DNA of 64,000 nt from Vibrio sp. UCD-FRSSP16_30 (GCF_001676025.1 NZ_LZFW01000005.1:18976-82975), one strand, 5' to 3'. Positions 28,607 to 38,591 are shown, counted from the first letter of the stretch. Numbers and translations: made by a program. Notes: generated by a model from the sequence alone, not told the origin.

Positions 28607-29578
28607 CTATTTATTACGCTTGACGGCCAAATGAGCTAATGCTTCAAGCGCCTGCTTCTCTGGTGAATCAGGTAAGATGGCTAGGGCTGCAATAGCCTTA
28701 TCCGCTTCTTGGTTAGCCACTTGGGTGGTGTACTCTAAAGAGCCTGTTTCATGCATAGCCGCTAAGATATCACTTAGACGGTCCATACCATTGGCTTTCT
28801 CGATAGCTTCAACAATCATCTGTTGTTGCTCAGTAGAGCCATGCTGCATGGCGTACAGTAACGGGAGGGTAGGTTTACCTTCGGCAAGATCATCACCCAC
28901 GTTTTTCCCCATCTCTTTGCCATCGGCAGTGTAATCTAATACATCATCGACCAATTGGAATGCCGTCCCTAGGTGTCGGCCATAGTTTTGCATAGCCGTT
29001 TCTATTTCAGGACTTGCATCCGTTAATATTGCAGCAAGTTGCGAGGCAGATTCAAACAAGCGAGCAGTTTTTGAATAAATGACCTGCATATAGCTTTCTT
29101 CAGTGGTAGAAGCATCGTTACAGTTCATTAACTGCTGTACTTCACCTTCGGCAATTACGTTTACAGCTTCACTCATCAACTCAAGGATCCTTATTGATCC
29201 TAAGCTAGTCATCATTTGAAAAGAGCGGGTGTAAATGTAATCACCGACAAGTACGCTAGCGGCATTGCCAAAAGCAGCATTGGCCGTTTCTTTGCCTCGT
29301 CGCATATCCGATTCGTCAACAACATCATCATGTAGCAAGGTAGCAGTGTGGATAAACTCAATAAATGCAGCTGCGGTAATATGGCCTTCTCCTGAATAGC
29401 CTAAAGCACGAGCTGAAAGAAGCGTTATGAGAGGGCGTAGACGTTTACCACCGCCACTGACAATGTAATAGCCTAATTGATTAATTAGAGCGACTTCAGA
29501 TGTCAGTTGAGCGTGAATAGTTTGGTCCACTTTTGCCATGTCGTCAGCAGTAAGAGCCTGGATAGCATTAAAGTCCAT
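28607..29578 (-). CDS. ispB: Octaprenyl diphosphate synthase
   Basis: Makes the C40 side chain of ubiquinone and menaquinone by adding isopentenyl units. 323 residues with both aspartate-rich motifs of trans-prenyltransferases: DDVVD (84-88) in LLHDDVVDESDMRRG and DDVLD in QLVDDVLDYT (near 210); GGGKRLRP lies at 42-49. GGAAG precedes the ATG. It is divergent from rplU across about 270 bp, the standard ispB/rplU-rpmA-obgE arrangement. Confidence 0.96.
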   Translation of the reverse strand: MDFNAIQALTADDMAKVDQTIHAQLTSEVALINQLGYYIVSGGGKRLRPLITLLSARALGYSGEGHITAAAFIEFIHTATLLHDDVVDESDMRRGKETANAAFGNAASVLVGDYIYTRSFQMMTSLGSIRILELMSEAVNVIAEGEVQQLMNCNDASTTEESYMQVIYSKTARLFESASQLAAILTDASPEIETAMQNYGRHLGTAFQLVDDVLDYTADGKEMGKNVGDDLAEGKPTLPLLYAMQHGSTEQQQMIVEAIEKANGMDRLSDILAAMHETGSLEYTTQVANQEADKAIAALAILPDSPEKQALEALAHLAVKRNK

Positions 29579-29735
29579 GATACTTCCGGTTTTGAGTTGC
29601 TACTACGCAGTAGCTAAAATGATAATTAATGTCGAATTTTACACTAAAAAACGTTGCCAAATACAGCTGTAAAAGGCATCATTCTCACACTTTTATGTGG
29701 CGATTATCTTTTCGCCTATTTTTTTAAAATATGGC

Positions 29736-29764
29736 TTGTTTTATGTGATGCGTTCACGTAGAAT
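29736..29764 (+). promoter_or_regulatory. Promoter of rplU-rpmA
   Basis: TTGTTT at 29736-29741 and TAGAAT at 29759-29764 with an optimal 17-bp spacer, followed by a GC-rich discriminator (CTGCGCCC). Such discriminators are typical of growth-rate and ppGpp-controlled ribosomal promoters. The mRNA leader would be about 75 nt. Confidence 0.7.
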
Positions 29765-29847
29765 CTGCGCCCTATTGATGAATTAGTTAGCGCACACCCG
29801 ATATGCTAAAATTAAGCAAAGGCTGTGCGGAAAAAGCGGAGTAAAAT

Positions 29848-30159
29848 ATGTACGCTGTTTTCCAATCTGGTGGTAAACAACACCGTGTAAGCGAAGGCCA
29901 AACTCTTCGTTTAGAGAAATTGGACGTTGAAACTGGTGCAACTGTTGAGTTTGACTCAGTTCTTATGATCGCTAACGGTGAAGAAATCACTGTTGGTGCA
30001 CCTCTTGTTGAAGGTGGCAAAGTTGTAGCTGAAGTGGTTAAGCACGGTCGTGGCGATAAAGTAAAAATCGTTAAATTCCGTCGTCGTAAGCACTCTCGTA
30101 AGCAACAAGGTCATCGTCAGTGGTTCACTGAAGTGAAGATCACTGGCATCAACGCTTAA
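29848..30159 (+). CDS. rplU: 50S ribosomal protein L21
   Basis: 103-residue large-subunit protein that binds 23S rRNA near L20. The complete sequence is typical: [14 protein letters not shown] at the start and the basic C-terminal [16 protein letters not shown]. First gene of rplU-rpmA, with rpmA 19 nt downstream preceded by AGGAG. Codon use is strongly biased, as expected for a ribosomal protein. Confidence 0.98.
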   Translation: MYAVFQSGGKQHRVSEGQTLRLEKLDVETGATVEFDSVLMIANGEEITVGAPLVEGGKVVAEVVKHGRGDKVKIVKFRRRKHSRKQQGHRQWFTEVKITGINA

Positions 30160-30178
30160 GTATTAGGAGAGTTTAACA

Positions 30179-30436
30179 ATGGCACACAAAAAAGCTGGTG
30201 GTTCTACTCGTAACGGTCGCGATTCAGAAAGCAAACGTCTTGGCGTTAAGCGTTTTGGTGGCGAATCAGTTCTAGCGGGTAACATCATCGTTCGTCAACG
30301 TGGTACTAAATTCCACGCTGGTAACAACGTTGGTATCGGTAAAGACCATACTCTTTTCGCTCTTACTGAAGGTAAAGTGAAATTTGAAGTTAAAGGTCCT
30401 AAGAACCGTAAATTCGTTAGCATCGACTCTGAGTAA
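30179..30436 (+). CDS. rpmA: 50S ribosomal protein L27
   Basis: 85-residue protein whose N-terminal tail reaches the peptidyl-transferase centre. The start [16 protein letters not shown] is the diagnostic proteobacterial form, without the cleaved N-terminal extension of Firmicutes. It is cotranscribed with rplU; a strong terminator follows, so obgE has its own promoter or depends on read-through. Confidence 0.98.
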   Translation: MAHKKAGGSTRNGRDSESKRLGVKRFGGESVLAGNIIVRQRGTKFHAGNNVGIGKDHTLFALTEGKVKFEVKGPKNRKFVSIDSE

Positions 30437-30467
30437 TTAATACTTAGTTTCAAGCTGAATTCAAAAG

Positions 30468-30492
30468 CCCTGCCGATTCGGCGGGGTTTTTT
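30468..30492 (+). terminator. Terminator of rplU-rpmA
   Basis: GC-rich hairpin at 30468-30486 (8-bp stem with one G-U pair, ATT loop) followed by T6. It begins 31 bases after the rpmA stop. Confidence 0.9.
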
Positions 30493-30520
30493 ATTTGTAG
30501 GATACTAGGTTTCTTAGCCC

Positions 30521-30590
30521 TAGGCCCTTAGTGAATGATTATCTAGGGCCTATAGCCAAGAATCCCAGATCCTGTTTAGATTTGGATCTG
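30521..30590 (+). other. Two consecutive inverted repeats in the obgE leader
   Basis: TAGGCCCT (30521-30528) pairs with AGGGCCTA (30545-30552), and CAGATCC (30566-30572) with GGATCTG (30584-30590). Both lie between the rpmA terminator and the obgE start, so the 144-nt intergenic region could form a structured leader. Neither has a T tract. Confidence 0.45.
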
Positions 30591-30633
30591 CTAAAGTTGA
30601 TCCAGACGGGATATTCACACCAATACGGAGTGA

Positions 30634-31809
<1,176 letters not shown>

Positions 31810-31847
31810 TCTCATCAGTAGACAATGAATTGATTTTTAAACATAAT

Positions 31848-31881
31848 AAAAAGAGCCCGAATTATTTCTGGCTCTTTTTTT
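31848..31881 (+). terminator. Terminator of obgE
   Basis: 10-bp stem (31848-31857 and 31870-31879) with a 12-nt loop, arms rich in A and T at the base, followed by more T. It lies 39 bases after the obgE stop. Confidence 0.85.
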
Positions 31882-31917
31882 GTGCGTTGTATAGCCTCAT
31901 CTCAAGGATCTGAGATT

Positions 31918-32976
31918 ATGAATCTAAACCAAAAGATCTCCAATCTTGAAGCGTTTATCTTTTCTAAATACCGTATTGTTCATGGCATTCGTATTGCGGT
32001 GGCTTTTGTATTAACACTGATCGTGACGTCTTTCTTTGATCTACCCGAACGATCGTGGATCCTAATTACATTATTTGTGGTGATTGGCCCGATGTCTTAT
32101 CTAGGGAATGTTATACCTAGAGCTTGGCATCGAGTATTAGGGACGTTAATTGGTGCAGCCTCAGGGATATTAGGTATCGCAATAAGTCAGCACTCTATGG
32201 TGCTGATGTATGTTTGGTGCTCTGTTGTTATTTTCTTGAGTGGTTACTTTGCTTTAGGTAAAAGGCCCTATGTTGGCATACTGATTGGTATTACTTTGGG
32301 GGTCACTTTAGGTGCCTCAAATGCCGATATTCATGTTGCTATTTGGCGGGGATTTGATGTTGTTATTGGTTGTGTCATTGCAGTCTTGTTTTGCCTCATT
32401 CACCCCCAGAGAGCCTTTATACACTGGCGTTTAAGGATGGTGAGTACCTTAACCAATATCTCTAAACTATATCATCTTTCTTATTCTCTCAATGTGTTAG
32501 AAAAACCAAGTTTAGAGCCTTTTCGAAGTACGATAATCAAAGAAATGAACGTCATTAATACCTTGGTTTCACCTTCGATAAAAGAGACCAAACTGAAGCG
32601 TCAATTGCTTGATGCCATTAATATTCAGATACGGAACTTAGTCAATATTATCGAGTTATTGAATCACTCATACTGGAGTGATAGAGAAAGCCATTTAAAT
32701 ATGCTCTGGTCTAAGTCTTTAAATAGTTGCCAAAAACAGATTGAACAAGAGCTGCTAGATCTCGCCTATTTAGTTGAAAAAGGTGAGGTTCGAGGAGGAT
32801 TAAAAATTGATGGATCCGATGAAATTACGCGTGAATTAAAAGACAATATTGCAGAACTAGGTGGTGATGAGTCTAATATTTATGGCTATGTTTGGTTGAA
32901 TCTTAAATTGATCGAAGATTTAGGCGACTTGAAACGATTGTTGATTTTCGCTCTAAATTTATCGCATAAGCAGTAA
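31918..32976 (+). CDS. FUSC-family inner-membrane protein, half-length
   Basis: A 352-residue protein with about six membrane helices in residues 22-170 (for example VHGIRIAVAFVLTLIVTSFF) and a helical cytoplasmic C-terminal half. The pattern ITLFVVIGPMSYLGNVIPRAWHRVLGT is typical of the FUSC/YccS/aromatic-acid exporter superfamily (family members export aromatic acids or polyamines). YccS and AaeB are about twice as long, so this is a single-repeat form that would need to dimerise. The frame opens at a GTG at 31882 inside the terminator; ATG at 31918 with AAGGAT upstream is the sensible start. Substrate unknown. Confidence 0.82.
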   Translation: MNLNQKISNLEAFIFSKYRIVHGIRIAVAFVLTLIVTSFFDLPERSWILITLFVVIGPMSYLGNVIPRAWHRVLGTLIGAASGILGIAISQHSMVLMYVWCSVVIFLSGYFALGKRPYVGILIGITLGVTLGASNADIHVAIWRGFDVVIGCVIAVLFCLIHPQRAFIHWRLRMVSTLTNISKLYHLSYSLNVLEKPSLEPFRSTIIKEMNVINTLVSPSIKETKLKRQLLDAINIQIRNLVNIIELLNHSYWSDRESHLNMLWSKSLNSCQKQIEQELLDLAYLVEKGEVRGGLKIDGSDEITRELKDNIAELGGDESNIYGYVWLNLKLIEDLGDLKRLLIFALNLSHKQ

Positions 32977-33093
32977 CCGTGTTGAACTTTAAAATTCGTT
33001 TGTTTTCAATCAACTTAATTTGAGATATGGGTATTGTTTTACATGCAAACCCAATAGAATATTGACTTTATTTTAAGCTGTTTTAAGAAAAGA

Positions 33094-33861
33094 ATGGAAT
33101 CTAAACAACGCGCTATATCCCGCCTTATTGCTCAAGCCGGGCAAATGTTACATGCGCATGGTGCTGAAAGCGCTCTGATTGGCGGCATCATGCAACGTAT
33201 TGGTTTAGCCTGCGGTATGGATGAGGTTGAAGTCTCCCTTTCTGCAAGTTCATTAGTCATCACAACTGTAACTGATGAACACTGCATGACCACAACTCGT
33301 CGTTGTCCCGACCGAGGGATTAACATGAAAGTGGTGACGGAAGTTCAGCGAGTCTGCATCATGCTTGAAAAAGGCATTTTAGACCATGAGTTAGCCCAAC
33401 AGAAACTAGATAAGATCACTCCTGAACGATATAACCGTTGGTTAGTCGTATTTATGATTGGTTTATCTTGCGCTGCATTTAGTCACCTTGCAGGAGGTAA
33501 TAATGCAGTCTTCGTGATGACATTTGTTGCTTCTGCCATTGGGATGATTGTGAGACAAGAGATAGGTCATCGTCACTTTAATCCGCTGCTTAACTTCGCT
33601 ACAACAGCCTTTGTAACTACCTTTATTTCAGCTCAAGCCGTGGTCTTTGAAATTGGTAATGATCCCAACTTAGTCATGGCATCATCAGTACTGATGCTGG
33701 TTCCTGGATTTCCTTTGATTAATGCAGTAGCCGATGTCCTCAAAGGCTACATTAATATGGGTATCGCTCGTTTTGTTATGGGGAGTTTGTTAACGCTTGC
33801 CACTTGTTTGGGGATCGTTGCTGTCAGTGGTGTGTTAGGTCTATTTGGAGTTGCACTATGA
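33094..33861 (+). CDS. yjjP: YjjP, subunit of the YjjPB exporter (DUF1212/ThrE N-terminal part)
   Basis: 255 residues: a cytoplasmic N-terminal half (1-110) and four to five helices in the C-terminal half. It corresponds to the N-terminal part of ThrE threonine exporters, split here as in E. coli, where YjjP with YjjB exports succinate. The signature HGAESALIGGIMQRIG near residue 20 is shared with ThrE. Its stop overlaps the yjjB start by 4 bases (ATGA), so the two subunits are translated together. No strong ribosome site is visible before the ATG at 33094. Confidence 0.92.
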   Translation: MESKQRAISRLIAQAGQMLHAHGAESALIGGIMQRIGLACGMDEVEVSLSASSLVITTVTDEHCMTTTRRCPDRGINMKVVTEVQRVCIMLEKGILDHELAQQKLDKITPERYNRWLVVFMIGLSCAAFSHLAGGNNAVFVMTFVASAIGMIVRQEIGHRHFNPLLNFATTAFVTTFISAQAVVFEIGNDPNLVMASSVLMLVPGFPLINAVADVLKGYINMGIARFVMGSLLTLATCLGIVAVSGVLGLFGVAL

Positions 33862-34334
33862 ATGAGTTTCTTTCGCTGTTGCTTGGCCTTATTGATGATA
33901 TGTTCTTTGCTGCGATTCCTGCGGTGGGTTTTGCATTGGTTTTTAATGTACCCACTAGCGCGTTAAAATATTGCGCATTAGGAGGTGCTATCGGTCATGG
34001 CTCTCGCTATTTGTTACTGCATTTTGGCGTCCCTATTGAATGGGCTACGTTATTTGCTGCCACTCTTGTTGGTTTTATAGGCGTTGCTTGGTCGCATCGC
34101 TTTTTAGCCCACCCTAAAGTATTTACCATTGCCGCAATGATCCCTATGGTTCCGGGGGTGTATGCCTTTAATGCCATGATTGCTATGGTAGAAATAAATC
34201 AAGCAGGCTATAGCCATGTACTATTTGCTAGCTTGATAGAGAATTTTTTAACTGCAATGTTTATTATTGCAGGGCTTGCAATCGGGCTGGCAATGCCCGG
34301 ATTGTTTATTTATCGTCGTCGTCCTATTGTTTAA
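33858..34334 (+). CDS. yjjB: YjjB, membrane subunit of the YjjPB exporter (DUF3815)
   Basis: 158 residues, nearly all membrane helices (about five), matching the ThrE C-terminal module. The start is the ATG at 33858 inside the yjjP stop (ATGA overlap); the frame is open a little further upstream, but those residues overlap yjjP and are not conserved. E. coli YjjB is 157 residues. It completes the split exporter and is followed 10 nt later by folA. Confidence 0.93.
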   Translation: MNEFLSLLLGLIDDMFFAAIPAVGFALVFNVPTSALKYCALGGAIGHGSRYLLLHFGVPIEWATLFAATLVGFIGVAWSHRFLAHPKVFTIAAMIPMVPGVYAFNAMIAMVEINQAGYSHVLFASLIENFLTAMFIIAGLAIGLAMPGLFIYRRRPIV

Positions 34335-34344
34335 AGGTACATCA

Positions 34345-34830
34345 ATGATCATCAGTATGATTGCCGCTATGGCTAACAACCGTGTTATCGGTAAAGATAA
34401 TCAAATGCCATGGCATTTACCCGCAGATTTTATCTGGTTTAAGAAGTGCACTATGGGTAAACCCGTCATTATGGGTAGAAAAACTTATGAATCGATAGGT
34501 CGCCCGTTGCCTGGCCGCCATAACCTTGTCATTAGTCGAGATGCTAATTTAAGCATTGAAGGTGTGACGACGGTGACTTCTATTGAGTCGGCATTAGCGC
34601 TTGTATCTGATGAGCAAGAAGTGATGATTATTGGTGGCGGTTCTATTTATGAGCGCTGTTTATCACTTGCAGATAAGCTTTATCTTACTCATATCGATCT
34701 GGAAGTGGATGGTGATACGCAGTTTCCTGATTGGGGAGAGGATTGGACACAAACCCATAGTGAGCATTATTCTGCGGATGAAAAAAATGCGTACTCAATG
34801 GAATTTATTGTTTTGGATAAGCAGAAATAG
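34345..34830 (+). CDS. folA: Dihydrofolate reductase
   Basis: NADPH-dependent reduction of dihydrofolate, needed for thymidylate and purine synthesis and the target of trimethoprim. 161 residues beginning MIISMIAAMANNRVIG; catalytic Asp in WHLPADFIWF (the equivalent of E. coli Asp27), NADPH loops VIMGRKTYESIG and IIGGGSIYE. ATG 34345 has AAAGGT upstream; the open frame further upstream overlaps yjjB and is spurious. Chromosomal type, as opposed to the plasmid-borne resistant forms. It may be cotranscribed with yjjPB. Confidence 0.97.
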   Translation: MIISMIAAMANNRVIGKDNQMPWHLPADFIWFKKCTMGKPVIMGRKTYESIGRPLPGRHNLVISRDANLSIEGVTTVTSIESALALVSDEQEVMIIGGGSIYERCLSLADKLYLTHIDLEVDGDTQFPDWGEDWTQTHSEHYSADEKNAYSMEFIVLDKQK

Positions 34831-34844
34831 TCGCTATTTGACTC

Positions 34845-34875
34845 ATACCAATCAGAGATTTACTACGATTGGTAT
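34845..34875. repeat. Short inverted repeat downstream of folA
   Basis: ATACCAATC (34845-34853) and GATTGGTAT (34867-34875) form 9-bp perfect arms around a 13-nt loop. No T tract follows. It lies 14 bases past folA and 23 bases before the LysR gene. I have the impression that ACCAATC/GATTGGT palindromes recur in Vibrio intergenic regions, but I cannot confirm that here. Confidence 0.45.
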
Positions 34876-34898
34876 CATTATTAACGGTTGGGATATTG

Positions 34899-35843
34899 AT
34901 GGCAAAAGATCGGTTTAGCAATTTAGATCTTAATTTATTAAAGACGCTTGTTGTGCTATTTCAAGAGCTCAATATGCGTAAAGCATCAACACGCCTTAAT
35001 GTCACCCAACCTGCAATAAGCCAAGCACTGCAAAAGTTGCGTTACCATTTTGATGATGAGCTATTTGTTAAAGTTCGCTCAGGGTTAGAACCAACGAGCT
35101 TTACTGTGGAGTTGATTGAAAGAATCACGCCACATATTGATGGTTTAGCTCAAGCAGTAAATAGCTTAAATGAGTTTAACCCTCAATATCTTGATCATAA
35201 TGTCAGCATTATCTGTACCTCAGTTGTTGAGTCCTCGCTTATTGGAAGGCTTTATGAGCGAGTAAGGGAGCTTGCTCCTAGTTTGCAATTGGAGTTTGCA
35301 AGTTGGGGGGAGGACTCTTTACAACAGTTGATTAAAGGAACTTCATTGCTGGCCATTGGCTATGAAAATAAGGATTTTAAAGAGGTTTATAGTCAGCGGT
35401 TACTTGATATCGATGGCGTTCTTATTGTAAGAAAAGATCATCCGTTATCAGGAAGAGTTATTGAGCTAGAAGAGCTACAAGGTGCTGAATTTGCATCATT
35501 TGTCACTAAGGGCTGGAATGATAATCGGGTTGTTATAGCCGATGTTTTAGCTAAGCAGAACATCAATATTCAAGTAGGTGTTCGGTCTGAGTTACTTTAC
35601 CCTGTCATTGATATAGTCAGGCGCAGTGATGCAATCATGGCCCATTCAACTATTTTCCCTTTCTTAGCCTTTCCTGAATTAACCCCGCTAAAGGTCAATG
35701 TAGATCGCTCTGTTACCAAAGTGCCTTTATATATTCACTATCATGTCAAAGATAGGAATAACCCATTAATTAAATGGTTGATCAATATTATAAGTTCGGA
35801 ATTGAAACAGCAGATAGCTGATAACAAATGCTTATTAGACTAA
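34899..35843 (+). CDS. LysR-family transcriptional regulator
   Basis: 314 residues: N-terminal winged helix (LNLLKTLVVLFQELNMRKASTRL with NVTQPAISQALQKLR as recognition helix, about 8-60) and a C-terminal effector-binding domain of the periplasmic-binding fold. Start is the ATG at 34899. It has no divergent gene to control, unlike most LysR genes: folA precedes it and a small outer-membrane protein gene follows in the same direction after 118 nt. The target is unknown; the downstream barrel gene is a candidate. Confidence 0.9.
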   Translation: MAKDRFSNLDLNLLKTLVVLFQELNMRKASTRLNVTQPAISQALQKLRYHFDDELFVKVRSGLEPTSFTVELIERITPHIDGLAQAVNSLNEFNPQYLDHNVSIICTSVVESSLIGRLYERVRELAPSLQLEFASWGEDSLQQLIKGTSLLAIGYENKDFKEVYSQRLLDIDGVLIVRKDHPLSGRVIELEELQGAEFASFVTKGWNDNRVVIADVLAKQNINIQVGVRSELLYPVIDIVRRSDAIMAHSTIFPFLAFPELTPLKVNVDRSVTKVPLYIHYHVKDRNNPLIKWLINIISSELKQQIADNKCLLD

Positions 35844-35961
35844 TAAGATCTTCTTAATTCTACTTATTATTCAGCTTACCTATACTTCTCATCAATCCAG
35901 ACACAAGACGCTTATTTAATCGTTACAGATGTAGCGTCGAACTTTATTGATGAGACTTAAA

Positions 35962-36510
35962 ATGAACAAATTTACTACTTTAGTTGCAAGCACTGTACTT
36001 CTTTCATTCTCAGTATTAGCGGATGATGCTGCAGTTATTAAGCAAGAAGCGAATGGACACCGAATTGGTGTTGGCTTTGCAACAACCAAGGATGTAACTC
36101 ATGATGACCTTAGCCTAGGTAATGGATTGAAACTAGAATATGGCTATGAGTTTAATAATATTATTGGCGTGAATTTTTCTTATTCTGGTTTTAGTGATAG
36201 CTATTCAGAGCAAGGTATTACACTAAAAGTAGAAGGCTCAACCTTTAAGCTTGATACGGATATCGGTTACACATTCCATTTTGACCGCTTCTCTATTAAA
36301 CCGTATGGTGCAATTGGTGTGGTTAAACTCAATGAAGAATGGAATTTATATGGTGAGAAAGACGATTTTGATGACACTACGCTATTCTTGGGTGTAGGTG
36401 CAAGAGCGACACTCGATCAGCATTATTATGCCGATATGCGTATTGAAGGCTTTTCTACTGACTACGCAGATTATGGTCAATTCTCACTCACGTTTGGTTA
36501 TCGCTTTTAG
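35962..36510 (+). CDS. Small outer-membrane beta-barrel protein (OmpX/OmpA-like fold)
   Basis: 182 residues with a signal peptide (MNKFTTLVASTVLLSFSVLA, cleavage near residue 20) and alternating amphipathic strands through to a C-terminal aromatic, LTFGYRF, the signal for BAM insertion. Repeats such as GLKLEYGYEFNN and GVGARATLDQHYYADMRIEG fit an eight-stranded barrel of the OmpA-N/porin-family type. I cannot name the specific protein. ATG at 35962 rather than 35947 gives a clean signal peptide. It follows the LysR gene and is convergent with apaH, with only 15 bases between stops. Confidence 0.85.
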   Translation: MNKFTTLVASTVLLSFSVLADDAAVIKQEANGHRIGVGFATTKDVTHDDLSLGNGLKLEYGYEFNNIIGVNFSYSGFSDSYSEQGITLKVEGSTFKLDTDIGYTFHFDRFSIKPYGAIGVVKLNEEWNLYGEKDDFDDTTLFLGVGARATLDQHYYADMRIEGFSTDYADYGQFSLTFGYRF

Positions 36511-36525
36511 AGCTGACTATTTTAA

Positions 36526-37329
36526 TTACAGCGCTGCTTGAATAAAGTAGCGCTTGTCTTCCCAGCGTAACATCGTCATATGGTTTCCCCATACACAGCC
36601 TGTATCTAGCCCAATCACATCATCAGACTCTATCCCCATTAGAGCAGCCCAATGCCCAAAAATGGCCTGCTTGGGTAATGTTTGCCTTTGCTTTAATTCA
36701 AACCAAGGTATTAATGTACTTTTATCTTCTTGCTCTGGAGGAAGTTTGCTTGCCATATCAAGGCGACCATCATGATAGCAATAGCGCATGCGAGTGAGTG
36801 CATTGATATTAAAGCGCAAGCGAGCCATACCTTGTAGATAAGGACTCCAGATATCGGGAGCGTTTCCGTACATCTCTTTGATTAACGATTGCCAGTTATC
36901 ACCGGATAACACCGATTCTACTTCTTGAGCCGCTTGTCTTGCTTGTTGCAATGTCCATAGGGGATAAATACCTGCATGGCTCATGACAAACTCTGGATGC
37001 TCGACTAACAATGGTTGCTGTCTTAACCAGTCAATGATGTCACTGCAATCGTCGGCGTCAAAAATAGCTTGTGTCTTATCTTTAGGGTTCACTCGATGAA
37101 GACCTAAGTAAACACCAATAAGGTGCAGATCATGATTACCTAATACTACTTTGACTGAATCACCTAAAGAGCGAATAAAGCGTAAAGATTCTAGTGACTT
37201 AGGACCTCTAGCAACCAGATCGCCGGCTATCCATAAAGTATCTTTTTGTGAATCAAAGGAGACTTGCTCTAGCAATAAAAGGAGTTCATCCAAGCATCCT
37301 TGGATATCTCCAACAAGATAGTTGGACAA
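36526..37329 (-). CDS. apaH: Diadenosine tetraphosphatase ApaH (TTG start)
   Basis: Splits Ap4A into two ADP and removes Np4A caps from RNA. 267 residues of the calcineurin-like phosphatase fold: GDIQGC near the start, GDLVARGPKS, LGNHDLHLIG and a later SHAG motif. The only start that keeps the conserved MSNYLVGDIQGC is TTG at 37329 (GAGG about 9 nt upstream); no in-frame ATG or GTG fits. apaG lies 15 nt upstream in the same operon, as in E. coli. Confidence 0.95.
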   Translation of the reverse strand: MSNYLVGDIQGCLDELLLLLEQVSFDSQKDTLWIAGDLVARGPKSLESLRFIRSLGDSVKVVLGNHDLHLIGVYLGLHRVNPKDKTQAIFDADDCSDIIDWLRQQPLLVEHPEFVMSHAGIYPLWTLQQARQAAQEVESVLSGDNWQSLIKEMYGNAPDIWSPYLQGMARLRFNINALTRMRYCYHDGRLDMASKLPPEQEDKSTLIPWFELKQRQTLPKQAIFGHWAALMGIESDDVIGLDTGCVWGNHMTMLRWEDKRYFIQAAL

Positions 37330-37344
37330 ATAAATAGCCTCTGG

Positions 37345-37725
37345 TTAGTTGATGATATTTGGAATCGAAAGGTTAAAGGGAGCGACTTGGGCATTAAAGA
37401 GCGCACCATCTTTGGTTTGCATAACATAATGGCCCTGCATAACCCCGACCGGCGTTTCTAAGGCTGAACCACTGGTATAAGTGTAATCATCATTGGCTGC
37501 AATTGTGGGTTTTTCTCCAACAACACCATCACCTTCAACCGTAATTTGCTTGCCATTACCATCGGTGATTAGCCAGTATCGAGAAAGGAGTTGTACGGGG
37601 TGTTGGCTGAGGTTTCTTATCGTAATCATGTAGGCAAATACATAGTGACCGTTATCAGGCTCTGACTGGGCCTCTATGTATTTGGTTTGTACATGACATT
37701 TGATACAAGGTTGACTGACGTCCAT
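37345..37725 (-). CDS. apaG: ApaG protein
   Basis: 126-residue cytosolic protein with an immunoglobulin-like (fibronectin III-type) fold; it begins [17 protein letters not shown] and contains [18 protein letters not shown] and the glycine-rich VVGEKPTI. The biochemical role is unsettled; E. coli apaG mutants affect Co2+ sensitivity. A strong AAGGAGG precedes the ATG. It sits between rsmA and apaH in the conserved pdxA-rsmA-apaG-apaH operon. Confidence 0.96.
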   Translation of the reverse strand: MDVSQPCIKCHVQTKYIEAQSEPDNGHYVFAYMITIRNLSQHPVQLLSRYWLITDGNGKQITVEGDGVVGEKPTIAANDDYTYTSGSALETPVGVMQGHYVMQTKDGALFNAQVAPFNLSIPNIIN

Positions 37726-37760
37726 GTGGCCTCCTTGTTAAGGTCTGTGACCTTAGTGCA

Positions 37761-37790
37761 TTAGTTATTAGTTATTAGTTATTAGTTATT
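37761..37790. repeat. Heptanucleotide tandem repeat at the rsmA-apaG junction
   Basis: Four perfect copies of TTAGTTA (37761-37788, plus strand) and a partial fifth. The first copies read on the minus strand include the rsmA stop codon at 37782-37784; the rest lie between it and apaG, some 36 bp before the apaG ribosome site. A unit of 7 bases makes it prone to slippage. Confidence 0.85.
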
Positions 37791-38591
37791 ATGATGGTCC
37801 GCTAACCAGTTGGCCATATCGACAAATTGTTTCAGAGTCAGATTTTCTGGGCGCATACCTGGGTTGATATCCAGTTGCTCCATAACTTCTGTGCTGACCA
37901 ATGAACGATAGCAGTTACGAATGGTTTTACGGCGTTGGTTAAATCCATCACGACATACTCTGTCTAGCCATTTTAGGTCTTTAGCAGGGTAAGGTAGGAC
38001 TTCATACGGCATTAGTCGAACCACGGCAGAATCCACTTTCGGTGGTGGAATAAATGCAGTCGGTGGAACTTCTAGAACCGGCATAACTTTACAGTAATAT
38101 TGCGCCATCACAGTAAGACGGCCATAAGCTTTAGTGCCAGGACCTGCAGCAAGACGGTTAACCACTTCTTTTTGCAGCATAAAGTGCATATCTTCAATGT
38201 CTTTATGGAACTCAAAAAGGTGGAACATCAGCGGCGTAGAGATGTTGTATGGCAAGTTACCAAAAATACGTAACTTATTATTTGGCTTCACTAGTTGGGT
38301 GAAGTCAAAACGCATCGCATCACCTTCGTGAATTGTTAGCTTTTCACTCAAGTCTGGATGGTTGCGTAAACGCTCGGCTAAATCTCTGTCTAATTCAATA
38401 ACGGTTAGCTTATCAACGAGTTTACCCACTGGCTCCGTAATTGCTCCCAAACCTGGGCCAATCTCAACCAAGTTTTGGCCTGGTCTTGGGTTAATAGATG
38501 AAACGATACCGTCAATAATATACGGGTCGTGTAGAAAGTTTTGACCAAAACGTTTGCGCGCTTTGTGTCCTAAGTGGACATCGTTACTCAT
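37782..38591 (-). CDS. rsmA: 16S rRNA dimethyladenosine transferase RsmA (KsgA)
   Basis: Dimethylates A1518 and A1519 of 16S rRNA, a late 30S assembly checkpoint; loss gives kasugamycin resistance. 269 residues: SAM-binding [14 protein letters not shown], catalytic NLPYNIST, and a C-terminal helical domain. Start ATG 38591 overlaps the pdxA stop by 4 bases (ATGA). The 3' end falls inside a heptanucleotide repeat; the C-terminus ends HHNN. Confidence 0.97.
   Translation of the reverse strand: MSNDVHLGHKARKRFGQNFLHDPYIIDGIVSSINPRPGQNLVEIGPGLGAITEPVGKLVDKLTVIELDRDLAERLRNHPDLSEKLTIHEGDAMRFDFTQLVKPNNKLRIFGNLPYNISTPLMFHLFEFHKDIEDMHFMLQKEVVNRLAAGPGTKAYGRLTVMAQYYCKVMPVLEVPPTAFIPPPKVDSAVVRLMPYEVLPYPAKDLKWLDRVCRDGFNQRRKTIRNCYRSLVSTEVMEQLDINPGMRPENLTLKQFVDMANWLADHHNN

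Noticed and set aside
29741..29758. CRP-like TGTGA...TCACG in the rplU promoter
   Set aside because: The spacing is 5 instead of 6 bases and one end mismatches; it sits in the spacer of a ribosomal promoter where CRP control would be unexpected.
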